From assembly GCA_017546025.1 (NCBI GenBank), contig JAFYYS010000032.1, positions 1 through 54,557 on the forward strand: DNA of 54,557 nucleotides, in the 5' to 3' direction. Source of the stretch: Lachnospiraceae bacterium. Lineage in GTDB: Bacteria; Bacillota; Clostridia; Lachnospirales; Lachnospiraceae. A program made the translations under genes and the position numbers. Shown here piece after piece: positions 34,642 to 42,551 of the stretch. Each line of letters starts with the position of its first letter. Position 1 is the stretch's first letter. The notes under the pieces were generated by a model that had not been told where the DNA came from, made no database searches, and worked only from the letters and a program-made list of their open reading frames with translations.

Positions 34642-36579
34642 ATGATTACACCGGGCATGTTTCTGGGTGAACGCTACGAAATCATTGAGAAAATCGGTTC
34701 CGGCGGCATGGCAGATGTTTACAAAGCCAAATGCCACCGTCTGAATCGTATGGTAGCAATCAAATTCTTGAAACCGGAATACTCCAGCGATCCGAAATGC
34801 GTAACGAATTTCCGTAAAGAGGCGGAATCCTGTGCGGGTCTTACCCATCCGAACATCGTCAGCGTATACGATGTCGGCGACGAGGGCGATCTGCACTATA
34901 TCGTGATGGAACTGGTGGAAGGAATCACCCTGAAGCGCTATATCGAAAAGCGCGGACAGTTGGATCTTAAGGAAGCAATCGGCATTGCCATTCAGATTGC
35001 ACAGGGCTTGGAAGCGGCGCATGCGAAGCATGTTGTGCACCGTGACATCAAGCCGCAGAATATCATTCTTTCCCGCGAAGGAAAGGTAAAGGTTGCCGAC
35101 TTCGGTATCGCAAGAGCCACGACGAGCAACACGATTCAGGAGCTGGCTATCGGTTCCGTTCATTACCTTTCTCCCGAGCAGGCAAGAGGCGGCTACAGCG
35201 ATGAGCGAAGCGATATCTATTCGCTTGGTATCACGATGTACGAAATGCTTGCCGGCAAGCTGCCGTTTGTCGGTGACAGCAATGTATCTGTTGCCATTGC
35301 GCAGATCAACAATACGGCTGAGCCGATTTCCGAAATCAATCCGAACATTTCTCCCGCAGTGGAGAAGATTGTCCGCAAGTGTATGAGCAAGAAGCCCGAG
35401 CGCCGTTATCAGGCGGTCGGAGAGCTCATTGCGGATTTGAAGCTTTCGGTAAACAATCCGGAAGGTGACTTCGTAAAGACCGTCAGCACCCAGGTTTCGG
35501 ATTCTCCGACGAAGCAGATTTCCGGTCCTGAATTAAAACAGATTAAAAACGGCGCGAAGGTCGGCCTTTTCGACGATGACGACACGGACGATGAGGATGA
35601 AGATCCGAAGAAGGCCGCAGTTGCCGTCCGCAGAAGAATCGACGATGACCCGGATGACGATATCGACTATGTCGGCAATCTTTGGGAGAAGGTCGGTCTG
35701 ATCAGCAGCATTTTGCTGATGGTTGCAGTTGCAATCATCGTGGTAATGATTGTCAACAAGACGACCGGTATTTTCAACCGTAACAATACCGGTAATCTGA
35801 TTAACCCGACCAAACATGTCACCTCAACGCCTACGCCTACGGAAATTCCGAAGAAGGCTGTCATGCCGAATCTGGTCGGACAGACTTACATTTCAGCTTA
35901 TGCGCAGCTGATGGAACTCGGACTTGACCTGAGAATCGACCAGAAGCCGGCTGAGGTTGCCAGCAAGGATATTCCGGAGGACAGCGTATGTGAGCAGTCT
36001 CCGTTAGAGGGAGCGGATCTCACAGTCGGAAGCATTGTCGTTTTGACCCTGAGCATCGGTAAAGGAAACATGAAGGTTCCGGATGTAAAGGGTATGCCCA
36101 TTGATAAGGCCAGACTTCTTCTGGAACAGTTGAATGTTACTGAAGAGGGTGAATCGGATGACAGTGAAATCGGAACGGTTCTTCGAACCAATCCGGTTGC
36201 GAATACCGAAGTAAAGAAAGGCTCCGAAATCATCGTATACGTTTCAACAGGTCCTGAAATGGTAACCATTCCGCGCGTCATCGGCATGACCCTTGCCAAC
36301 GCGGAGAAGACCATTAAGGCTGAAGAACTGAAATACGAAATCATCGAGGAGTATTCTGATGTTGAAGCCGGCGTTGTATTCGAACAGTCGCCCGGTGATA
36401 ATACCTCGGTGAAGAAGGGCTTTAAGGTTTCGATTTACGTAAGTAAAGGACCGGAGCCGACCCCTTCGCCGACACCGACTCCGTCTCCGGAGCCGACCCC
36501 TTCACCGACTCCTACGCCGGTCCCGACTCCGACTGAGGATGTCGCACCGCCTGATAACCAGGGCAGTGAAGGAGAATGA
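34642..36579 (+). CDS. pknB: PASTA-domain Ser/Thr protein kinase
   Basis: This is a 645-residue membrane kinase that senses peptidoglycan fragments or lipid II and controls wall growth and division. The kinase domain (about 10-275) has GSGGMADVYK, K41, catalytic D135 in HRDIKPQN, DFG and SPEQA. A strongly acidic juxtamembrane stretch follows (LFDDDDTDDEDEDP), with a transmembrane helix at about 351-371. Three PASTA domains start near 404, 476 and 539. A Pro/Thr/Ser-rich tail follows from about 608. AAAGGATG precedes the ATG. It lies 42 bases after the PP2C gene and just ahead of rsgA. Confidence 0.98.
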   Translation: MITPGMFLGERYEIIEKIGSGGMADVYKAKCHRLNRMVAIKFLKPEYSSDPKCVTNFRKEAESCAGLTHPNIVSVYDVGDEGDLHYIVMELVEGITLKRYIEKRGQLDLKEAIGIAIQIAQGLEAAHAKHVVHRDIKPQNIILSREGKVKVADFGIARATTSNTIQELAIGSVHYLSPEQARGGYSDERSDIYSLGITMYEMLAGKLPFVGDSNVSVAIAQINNTAEPISEINPNISPAVEKIVRKCMSKKPERRYQAVGELIADLKLSVNNPEGDFVKTVSTQVSDSPTKQISGPELKQIKNGAKVGLFDDDDTDDEDEDPKKAAVAVRRRIDDDPDDDIDYVGNLWEKVGLISSILLMVAVAIIVVMIVNKTTGIFNRNNTGNLINPTKHVTSTPTPTEIPKKAVMPNLVGQTYISAYAQLMELGLDLRIDQKPAEVASKDIPEDSVCEQSPLEGADLTVGSIVVLTLSIGKGNMKVPDVKGMPIDKARLLLEQLNVTEEGESDDSEIGTVLRTNPVANTEVKKGSEIIVYVSTGPEMVTIPRVIGMTLANAEKTIKAEELKYEIIEEYSDVEAGVVFEQSPGDNTSVKKGFKVSIYVSKGPEPTPSPTPTPSPEPTPSPTPTPVPTPTEDVAPPDNQGSEGE

Positions 36580-36592
36580 CAGGGAAGGCATG

Positions 36593-37471
36593 ATGGAGAC
36601 AACCGGTAAAATTGTAAAAGGAGTCGGAGGACTCTATCAGGTTTATGTGGAAGACCTTGGTCCGGTGAACTGCCGGGCCAAGGGCATTTTACGATATAAT
36701 GGTACCCGTCCGCTTGTCGGAGACGACGTAAGACTGACCGTAATCGGACAGAACGAGGGAAATATCACGGAAATCCTTCCGCGCAGAAATTCCCTGATCC
36801 GTCCCGCGGTCGCCAATGTCGACCAGGCGATGATTGTGTTCGCCGTGCGCGATCCCGAGCCGCATCTGAACCTTTTGGACCGGTTCCTTTTGTGGATGCA
36901 GACGGAACAGGTTCCCGTCGTCATCTGTTTCAACAAAACGGACAAGGCGACCGAAGAGGAACTCAAGAGGTTTGAGCGGATTTACCGGGGAAGCGGCGCA
37001 ACGGTCGTATTTTCCAAAGCGAACGATGCGAACAGTATGGACGGCGTGTATCAGGCGCTTTTAGGGAAGACCACGGTGCTTGCAGGACCTTCCGGCGTCG
37101 GTAAATCAACCATCATGAATTATGCGAACCCGTCTGCCTGTGCGGAAACGGGCGAGCTTTCCGAAAAAATCATGCGCGGCCGGAATACGACCCGCCATTC
37201 GACCTTGATGTATGTAACCAAGGATACCTATCTCTGCGACACGCCGGGCTTTAGTTCGCTGTTTCTGCCGGAGATGAAACCGGAGGAACTCGACTTGTAC
37301 TATCCGGAGTTCGCGGATTACAGAGATCAGTGCAGATTCCCGGACTGCGCCCATAAAAAGGAGCCGGGCTGCGCGGTGAAGGAAGCGCTTGAAGCCGGCA
37401 GAATTGAGCCGGAGCGGTACGAAAGCTATTCGGTTTTATACGATGAACTCGTTTCCGCAAAGAAACGATAA
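36593..37471 (+). CDS. rsgA: Ribosome small-subunit GTPase RsgA
   Basis: RsgA (YloQ/YjeQ), 292 residues, is a circularly permuted GTPase that checks late 30S assembly. The N-terminal OB domain (to about 75) is followed by G4 CFNKTD, then G1 GPSGVGKST and G3 DTPGFSS in the permuted order, and a zinc site CRFPDCAHKKEPGC. Two adjacent ATGs (36590 and 36593) are possible, and the second has the better distance to GGGAAGG. It starts shortly after pknB, as in Bacillus prkC-rsgA-rpe. Confidence 0.96.
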   Translation: METTGKIVKGVGGLYQVYVEDLGPVNCRAKGILRYNGTRPLVGDDVRLTVIGQNEGNITEILPRRNSLIRPAVANVDQAMIVFAVRDPEPHLNLLDRFLLWMQTEQVPVVICFNKTDKATEEELKRFERIYRGSGATVVFSKANDANSMDGVYQALLGKTTVLAGPSGVGKSTIMNYANPSACAETGELSEKIMRGRNTTRHSTLMYVTKDTYLCDTPGFSSLFLPEMKPEELDLYYPEFADYRDQCRFPDCAHKKEPGCAVKEALEAGRIEPERYESYSVLYDELVSAKKR

Positions 37472-37495
37472 ATGTGACCCGGAAAGGAAGCAATC

Positions 37496-38194
37496 ATGAA
37501 AGAATCCGGAATTAACCGGCTGTCCCCGTCCATTCTTGCGGCGGATTTCAACATTTTAGGCGAGCAGATTGAAGCCGTCTCAAAAGCCGGGGCCGACTTT
37601 CTGCACTTTGACGTCATGGACGGCCTTTTCGTTCCGAGCATCAGCTTCGGAATTCCCGTTCTTGCAAGCATCCGCAAAAAGACGGATATGTTTCTCGATG
37701 TGCATCTGATGATTAAAGACCCGATCCGCTACGTGAAAACGTTTGCGGAGGCAGGCGCCAATCTGATTACGGTGCATTATGAGTCATGCGAGAATGTTTC
37801 GGAGACACTTGCGGCAATCCGGGAGACCGGCAAAAAGGCCGGCATCACGATTAAGCCCGGAACCGATGTTTCGGTGCTTGAAGCATATAAAGAGGACGTC
37901 GATCTGATTCTGATCATGTCGGTGGAACCGGGCTTCGGCGGGCAGAAGCTTCTGCCGGAGACATTTGACCGTTTAAGAGCAGTCCGGAAGATGATTTCCG
38001 GCATGAAAAAGCCTCCGCTTCTTGAGGTGGACGGCGGCATTACGCTTGACAACGTAAAAGACATTCTTGAGGCAGGCGCCGACACAATTGTTGCCGGAAG
38101 CTCCGTCTTCCGCGGCGACATTGCGGAAAATGTGACCGCCTTCGAGAAGATTCTCAAGAAAAAAGCAGGCGGAAAAGGAATTCCGCTTCGTTAA
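37496..38194 (+). CDS. rpe: Ribulose-phosphate 3-epimerase
   Basis: Rpe, 232 residues, interconverts ribulose 5-phosphate and xylulose 5-phosphate in the pentose phosphate pathway. The TIM-barrel motifs are intact: LSPSILAADF, HFDVMDGLFVPSISFG, LDVHLMI, MSVEPGFGGQK and EVDGGIT, with the catalytic aspartates and metal-binding histidines in place. GGAAAGGAAG precedes the ATG. A thiamine pyrophosphokinase gene that often follows rpe is absent. Confidence 0.97.
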   Translation: MKESGINRLSPSILAADFNILGEQIEAVSKAGADFLHFDVMDGLFVPSISFGIPVLASIRKKTDMFLDVHLMIKDPIRYVKTFAEAGANLITVHYESCENVSETLAAIRETGKKAGITIKPGTDVSVLEAYKEDVDLILIMSVEPGFGGQKLLPETFDRLRAVRKMISGMKKPPLLEVDGGITLDNVKDILEAGADTIVAGSSVFRGDIAENVTAFEKILKKKAGGKGIPLR

Positions 38195-38230
38195 TCTGTT
38201 ATTACGGTATTTGAAGGAGATATAAGATTC

Positions 38231-39328
38231 ATGAAATTAGGAATCGTCGGACTTCCCAACGTCGGGAAGAGCACATTGTTCAATTCCCTGACGAGGGCAG
38301 GCGCGGAATCGGCCAACTATCCGTTCTGTACGATTGACCCGAACGTAGGTGTCGTAACGGTACCGGATGAGCGGCTTACGGTATTGACCGAAATGCATAA
38401 GAGTAAGCGCACAATCCCGGCTGTCGTCGAATTTGTCGACATCGCGGGCCTTGTAAAGGGTGCTTCCAAGGGAGAGGGTCTCGGGAACCAGTTCCTTTCC
38501 CATATCAGAGAAACTGACGCCATCGTGCATGTGGTACGCTGCTTTGAGGATTCGAACATCATTCACGTGGACGGAACCGTAGATCCCGTAAGAGATATCG
38601 AAACCATCAACCTTGAGCTGATTTTTGCCGACCTCGACACCGTCGAGCGCCGTATTGCAAAGGTCGGAAGAGCGGCAAGCTTTGACAAGGTGCAGGCTAA
38701 AGAGTTCGAGATGCTCAAGAAGATTAAAGAGCTTCTCGAGGACGGCAAAAAGGCTTCCGACTTTACAACCGATGACGACGATGAAATCGGCTGGCTCCGC
38801 GGCTATTCGCTTCTTACGAGAAAGCCCGTCATCTACGCGGCCAATGTTTCGGACGACGACATCGCCGATGACGGCGTGAATAATCCTTACGTGCAGAAGG
38901 TTCGCGAGTTCGCAAAGGAAGAGGGCTCAGAGGTATTTGTCATCTGTGCAAGACTCGAGGAGGAGATTTCCGAGCTTGAGGAAGAGGAACGCAAGGAATT
39001 CCTGACCGAGATGGGACTTGAGGAAGCGGGTCTTGAAAAGCTGATTCGCGCAAGCTATCATCTGCTCGGTCTGATCAGCTTCTTAACGACCGGTCCCGAC
39101 GAGACGAGAGCCTGGACGATTACGAACGGCACGAAGGCCCCGCAGGCAGCCGGCAAGATTCATACGGACTTCGAGCGCGGTTTCATCCGTGCGGAGGTGG
39201 TTGCCTACAATGACCTTGTGGCATGCGGCGGCATGACGGCGGCAAAGGAAAAGGGTCTGGTCCGTTCCGAAGGCAAGGAATATGTCGTAAAGGACGGAGA
39301 CGTTGTACTGTTCCGCTTTAACGTTTAG
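38231..39328 (+). CDS. ychF: Redox-regulated ATPase YchF (Obg family)
   Basis: YchF (OLA1), 365 residues, is an Obg-like P-loop protein that prefers ATP. The motifs are G1 [13 protein letters not shown]3 [17 protein letters not shown], and a non-NKxD G4 region (YAANVSDDD), as expected for YchF. A coiled-coil lies at about 130-195, and the C-terminal TGS domain ends in VVLFRFNV. It binds ribosomes and is linked to stress responses. AAGGAG precedes the ATG. Length and motifs are normal. Confidence 0.97.
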   Translation: MKLGIVGLPNVGKSTLFNSLTRAGAESANYPFCTIDPNVGVVTVPDERLTVLTEMHKSKRTIPAVVEFVDIAGLVKGASKGEGLGNQFLSHIRETDAIVHVVRCFEDSNIIHVDGTVDPVRDIETINLELIFADLDTVERRIAKVGRAASFDKVQAKEFEMLKKIKELLEDGKKASDFTTDDDDEIGWLRGYSLLTRKPVIYAANVSDDDIADDGVNNPYVQKVREFAKEEGSEVFVICARLEEEISELEEEERKEFLTEMGLEEAGLEKLIRASYHLLGLISFLTTGPDETRAWTITNGTKAPQAAGKIHTDFERGFIRAEVVAYNDLVACGGMTAAKEKGLVRSEGKEYVVKDGDVVLFRFNV

Positions 39329-39348
39329 GACTGAAAGGAGAACGGGAT

Positions 39349-40314
39349 ATGCCCGGCTTACAATTCGGTTTTACGGATATCGGTTTTCCGAATCTGGGAT
39401 TATACTTTAAAAATGTCCGCGACAGCATTACCGTATTTGACGTCCGCATCGCATTTTACGGAATCATCATCGGTCTCGGGATGATTCTCGGGTATCTGGT
39501 TGCGGAGTGGACGGCGAGAAGGACGGGGCAGGATCCCGAGAAGTATCTGGACTTTACGATCATCGCCATCGTCATCAGTGTCGCCTGTGCGCGGCTTTAC
39601 TATGTCATTTTCAACTGGAAGAGTTTTTCCGACAACCCTGCTTCCGTTTTCAATTTGAGGACCGGCGGACTTGCCATTTACGGCGGGGTGATCGGAGGCG
39701 TAACGACGGCTATCGTATTTGCCAAAATCAAGAAGCTGAACATCGGACAGTTTCTCGACACGGCAATTCTCGGACTTCTGACCGGTCAGGTCATCGGACG
39801 CTGGGGCAATTTCTTTAACCGTGAGTGCTTCGGCACTTATACGGACAGCCTTTTTGCCATGCGCGTCGATGTTACGGACGCCGCGATGGAGTTCAACCCG
39901 GCAACAAGCATTGAGTTCGTTAACAACATGTTCGCCGGCAAGCCGCAGGCACTCGAGAACGTTATGAAGATTCGGGAAAATGCGATCGTTACCGAATCGG
40001 GTACCTTCATTCAGGTACATCCGACGTTCCTTTATGAATCGCTTTGGAATCTGGCTCTTCTGGTGCTGTTGATTCTTTACACGAAGCATAAGAAGTTCCA
40101 CAGTGAAATCTTTCTGCTGTATCTGGTCGGATACGGCATCGGAAGATTCTGGATTGAGGGACTTCGGACCGACCAGCTTTTCCTGTTCAACACCTCGATT
40201 CCGGTATCGCAGGCACTCAGTGCGCTGCTGGCCGTATTAGGCGCTTTACTTTACGGAATCCTGTTCCTTTTGAACCGGAAGAAGAAAGCCGCTTCGGAAG
40301 GAAAAAACGACTGA
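39349..40314 (+). CDS. lgt: Prolipoprotein diacylglyceryl transferase
   Basis: Lgt, 321 residues, attaches diacylglycerol to the lipobox cysteine of prolipoproteins, so it should process the DUF885 protein and both serpins of this window. About seven transmembrane helices are visible, with the Lgt signature GRWGNFFNRECFG, HPTFLYESLWN and GRFWIEGLRTD. GGAGAACGGG precedes the ATG. It follows ychF by 20 bases and is closed by tandem terminators before the dcw cluster. Confidence 0.96.
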   Translation: MPGLQFGFTDIGFPNLGLYFKNVRDSITVFDVRIAFYGIIIGLGMILGYLVAEWTARRTGQDPEKYLDFTIIAIVISVACARLYYVIFNWKSFSDNPASVFNLRTGGLAIYGGVIGGVTTAIVFAKIKKLNIGQFLDTAILGLLTGQVIGRWGNFFNRECFGTYTDSLFAMRVDVTDAAMEFNPATSIEFVNNMFAGKPQALENVMKIRENAIVTESGTFIQVHPTFLYESLWNLALLVLLILYTKHKKFHSEIFLLYLVGYGIGRFWIEGLRTDQLFLFNTSIPVSQALSALLAVLGALLYGILFLLNRKKKAASEGKND

Positions 40315-40325
40315 AAATAAGATTG

Positions 40326-40357
40326 AAACACCCGCTCATAAGGCGGGTGTTTTTTTG
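40326..40357 (+). terminator. Strong intrinsic terminator after lgt
   Basis: AAACACCCGC (40326-40335) pairs with GCGGGTGTTT (40343-40352) and runs into a T tract. Confidence 0.9.
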
Positions 40358-40370
40358 TGTTTAGGAGACG

Positions 40371-40422
40371 AAAAATACGGTCTTCGGGCGGTGTAAAAAC
40401 TGTCCGCGGGCCGTATTTTTTT
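40371..40422. terminator. Second, symmetrical hairpin before mraZ
   Basis: AAAAATACGG (40371-40380) pairs perfectly with CCGTATTTTT (40411-40420). An inner GCGG/CCGC pair sits inside, with T runs on both strands. It could terminate in either direction and insulates the mraZ promoter. Confidence 0.65.
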
Positions 40423-40472
40423 CGAGGACGGAAAAAATCGAACAAAATGTAAAAATTTCATAAAAAAAGTGC

Positions 40473-40501
40473 TTGCAATTTGAGAAAAACCTTTGTATAG
40501 T
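40473..40501 (+). promoter_or_regulatory. mraZ: Promoter of the mraZ/dcw operon
   Basis: TTGCAA, a 17-base spacer and TATAGT lie about 60 bases before mraZ. The expected start of transcription is close to 40508, just ahead of the repeat array described at 40509. Confidence 0.75.
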
Positions 40502-40508
40502 AAAGATG

Positions 40509-40554
40509 TGGAGCGAAATGGAGCATTTTGCCACAAAAATGGTACGAAGTGGAG
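40509..40554 (+). promoter_or_regulatory. Probable MraZ-binding repeats
   Basis: Four TGG-type boxes occur at 40509 (TGGAG), 40519 (TGGAG), 40540 (TGGTA) and 40550 (TGGAG). The steps are 10, 21 and 10 bases, so all lie on one face of the helix. E. coli MraZ binds TGGG-type boxes at 10-base steps between promoter and gene, so autoregulation is likely. Confidence 0.6.
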
Positions 40555-40559
40555 ACACG

Positions 40560-40994
40560 ATGAACAAACTCGCCGGAAAATTCGAGCACACCTGCGACGC
40601 CAAGGGCCGCATCATTGTTCCCTCCAAAATCCGTGAGGTTTTGGGAGAGAGCTTTATTGTGACACTTGGTATGGACGGCTGTTTGTACATTTTCTCCGAC
40701 GACGGCTGGGATAAGTTCACGGAACAGCTTGAGAAGCTTCCGGGAACGATTGATTACCGCAGAACGAAGCGTTACTTCATGGCGAATGCAGCGAGCTGCG
40801 ATATCGATAAGCAGGGAAGAACACTGATTCCCGCAGCACTTCGCGAAAGAGCCGGCATTGATAAGGATGTTGTTCTTGTCGGCATGATCGATAAGGTTGA
40901 GGTTTGGAGCAAGGAACGCTTCGATGCACTTGACAGTTTTGAATCCGTAGATGAAATCGTTGAGAGTTTGAGCGAGTACGGCATCAGCTTCTGA
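40560..40994 (+). CDS. mraZ: Transcriptional regulator MraZ
   Basis: MraZ, 144 residues, has two AbrB-like swapped-hairpin domains ([45 protein letters not shown]) that assemble into a ring and bind repeats upstream of the dcw operon to repress it. The ATG at 40560 follows GGAGACACG. The repeats lie in its own leader. It opens the order mraZ-rsmH-ftsL found at the start of dcw clusters. Confidence 0.97.
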   Translation: MNKLAGKFEHTCDAKGRIIVPSKIREVLGESFIVTLGMDGCLYIFSDDGWDKFTEQLEKLPGTIDYRRTKRYFMANAASCDIDKQGRTLIPAALRERAGIDKDVVLVGMIDKVEVWSKERFDALDSFESVDEIVESLSEYGISF

Positions 40995-41004
40995 GGAGGC
41001 GGAC

Positions 41005-41946
41005 ATGGGAGAATTCAAGCACCGTTCCGTGCTTCTTGCGGAAGTCATAGAGGGACTTAACATTAAGCCCGACGGAATCTACGTTGACGGAACGCTCGGC
41101 GGCGCAGGACATTCCTTTGAAATCGCAAAACGGCTTACGACTGGCAGACTCATCGGAATTGACCGGGACGGAGATGCGATTGCAGCCGCGACGAAACGCC
41201 TCGAGCCTTTTAAAGACCGCGTGACAATCGTCCGGAACAATTACGAGAATATGATTTCCGAACTCGGAAATCTCGGAATAAAAAAGGTTGACGGAATCCT
41301 GTTAGACCTCGGCGTTTCCTCCTATCAGCTGGACACCTCTGAGAGAGGATTTTCCTACATGGCTGACGCAAGACTCGACATGCGGATGGATGACCGGGAG
41401 GAAAGAACGGCAGAAGACCTGGTCAATGACATGAGCGAGCAGGAGCTTTACCGAATCATCAGGGATTACGGAGAGGACCCCTTCGCCAAGAACATCGCGA
41501 AGCACATCGCCGCTTACCGGGCGAAGAAGAGAATCGAAACTACCGGGGAGCTTGTGGAAATCATCAAAGCAGCCATCCCTGCAAAGGTAAGAATGACCGG
41601 CGGACATCCCGCCAAAAGAACGTTTCAGGCAATCCGAATCGAGCTTAACCGTGAGCTCACCGTTTTATCGGAATCGCTTGACGGAATGATTCGGGCCCTG
41701 AACCCGGGCGGAAGGCTCTGCATCATCACCTTCCACTCCCTCGAAGACCGAATCGTCAAATCCGCCTTCAAAAAGGCGGAGAACCCCTGCATCTGCCCGC
41801 CGAAGCTTCCGGTTTGCATGTGCGGCAGAAAGCCTCTCGGAACGGTCATCACCAAAAAGCCGATTCTTCCGAGCGAGCAGGAAACGGAAGAAAATCCCAG
41901 ATCTAAAAGTGCGAAGTTGCGCATTTTCGAAAATGTGATAGAATAG
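41005..41946 (+). CDS. rsmH: 16S rRNA (cytosine-N4) methyltransferase RsmH
   Basis: RsmH (MraW), 313 residues, methylates N4 of C1402 in 16S rRNA. Visible features are [15 protein letters not shown], the SAM motif [11 protein letters not shown], the [12 protein letters not shown] loop, the helical insert with [15 protein letters not shown], and the C-terminal [21 protein letters not shown] is 7 bases before the ATG, just after mraZ. Length is normal. Confidence 0.97.
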   Translation: MGEFKHRSVLLAEVIEGLNIKPDGIYVDGTLGGAGHSFEIAKRLTTGRLIGIDRDGDAIAAATKRLEPFKDRVTIVRNNYENMISELGNLGIKKVDGILLDLGVSSYQLDTSERGFSYMADARLDMRMDDREERTAEDLVNDMSEQELYRIIRDYGEDPFAKNIAKHIAAYRAKKRIETTGELVEIIKAAIPAKVRMTGGHPAKRTFQAIRIELNRELTVLSESLDGMIRALNPGGRLCIITFHSLEDRIVKSAFKKAENPCICPPKLPVCMCGRKPLGTVITKKPILPSEQETEENPRSKSAKLRIFENVIE

Positions 41947-41963
41947 GAAAGGAGATTGCCGCC

Positions 41964-42527
41964 ATGGCAGCTTATCAGGAAAGAAATCAGAACGTAAAGA
42001 GAAATACGAGAATACAGAACCAGGCCTACATTGACGGCAATACCGTAAGGAAGCCTGCTTACCGGCCCGAGACCGCTCCCGAGAACAGACCGGAAGAAGT
42101 TGTAAAGCCGAAGAGAGACCTGAACAGAAGACCGCTCGTCGGTTTCCGCCGCGAGATGGATTTCTTCACACTCGGAATCATCTGCATAGCGCTTGCGATG
42201 ATCGCATTCTGCGGCATCCGCTATCTGAGAGTAAGAGGTCAGGTTACCGAGCTCGATAAGGCTCTTACTAAGCTGAACAAAGAGTACAAGACACTTCAGG
42301 GCGAGAACGATGATCTGCTTTATGCAATCGCCGATGACATCAACCTGAACGAGGTATACGAGATTGCCGTAGGAAAGCTCGGCATGGTATATCCGAATGA
42401 AAATATGGTTGTGGAATTTCAGTGCGTCGGCGGCGGCTACGTAAGACAGTTCGCCGATATTCCGGATGCCGCAGAGGAAGGCACAACGGATACCGTTACC
42501 AAGGTTCTCCGCCGTTTGCTGAAATAA
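41964..42527 (+). CDS. ftsL: FtsL-like division protein
   Basis: This is a 187-residue bitopic protein. A basic, disordered cytoplasmic part (1-63) is followed by a membrane helix at about 66-87 and a coiled-coil at about 88-125 (VTELDKALTKLNKEYKTLQGENDDL). A short region with the FtsL/DivIC ending (AVGKLGMVYPNENMVV) follows, then a 50-residue tail. FtsL links DivIB/FtsQ and DivIC/FtsB and activates FtsW-PBP septal synthesis. Sequence identity in this family is low, so the call rests on topology and on its place between rsmH and the PBP gene. The tail is longer than in Bacillus FtsL. Confidence 0.85.
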   Translation: MAAYQERNQNVKRNTRIQNQAYIDGNTVRKPAYRPETAPENRPEEVVKPKRDLNRRPLVGFRREMDFFTLGIICIALAMIAFCGIRYLRVRGQVTELDKALTKLNKEYKTLQGENDDLLYAIADDINLNEVYEIAVGKLGMVYPNENMVVEFQCVGGGYVRQFADIPDAAEEGTTDTVTKVLRRLLK

Positions 42528-42551
42528 TCCCGATGTAAGGAGAATGCTCCT

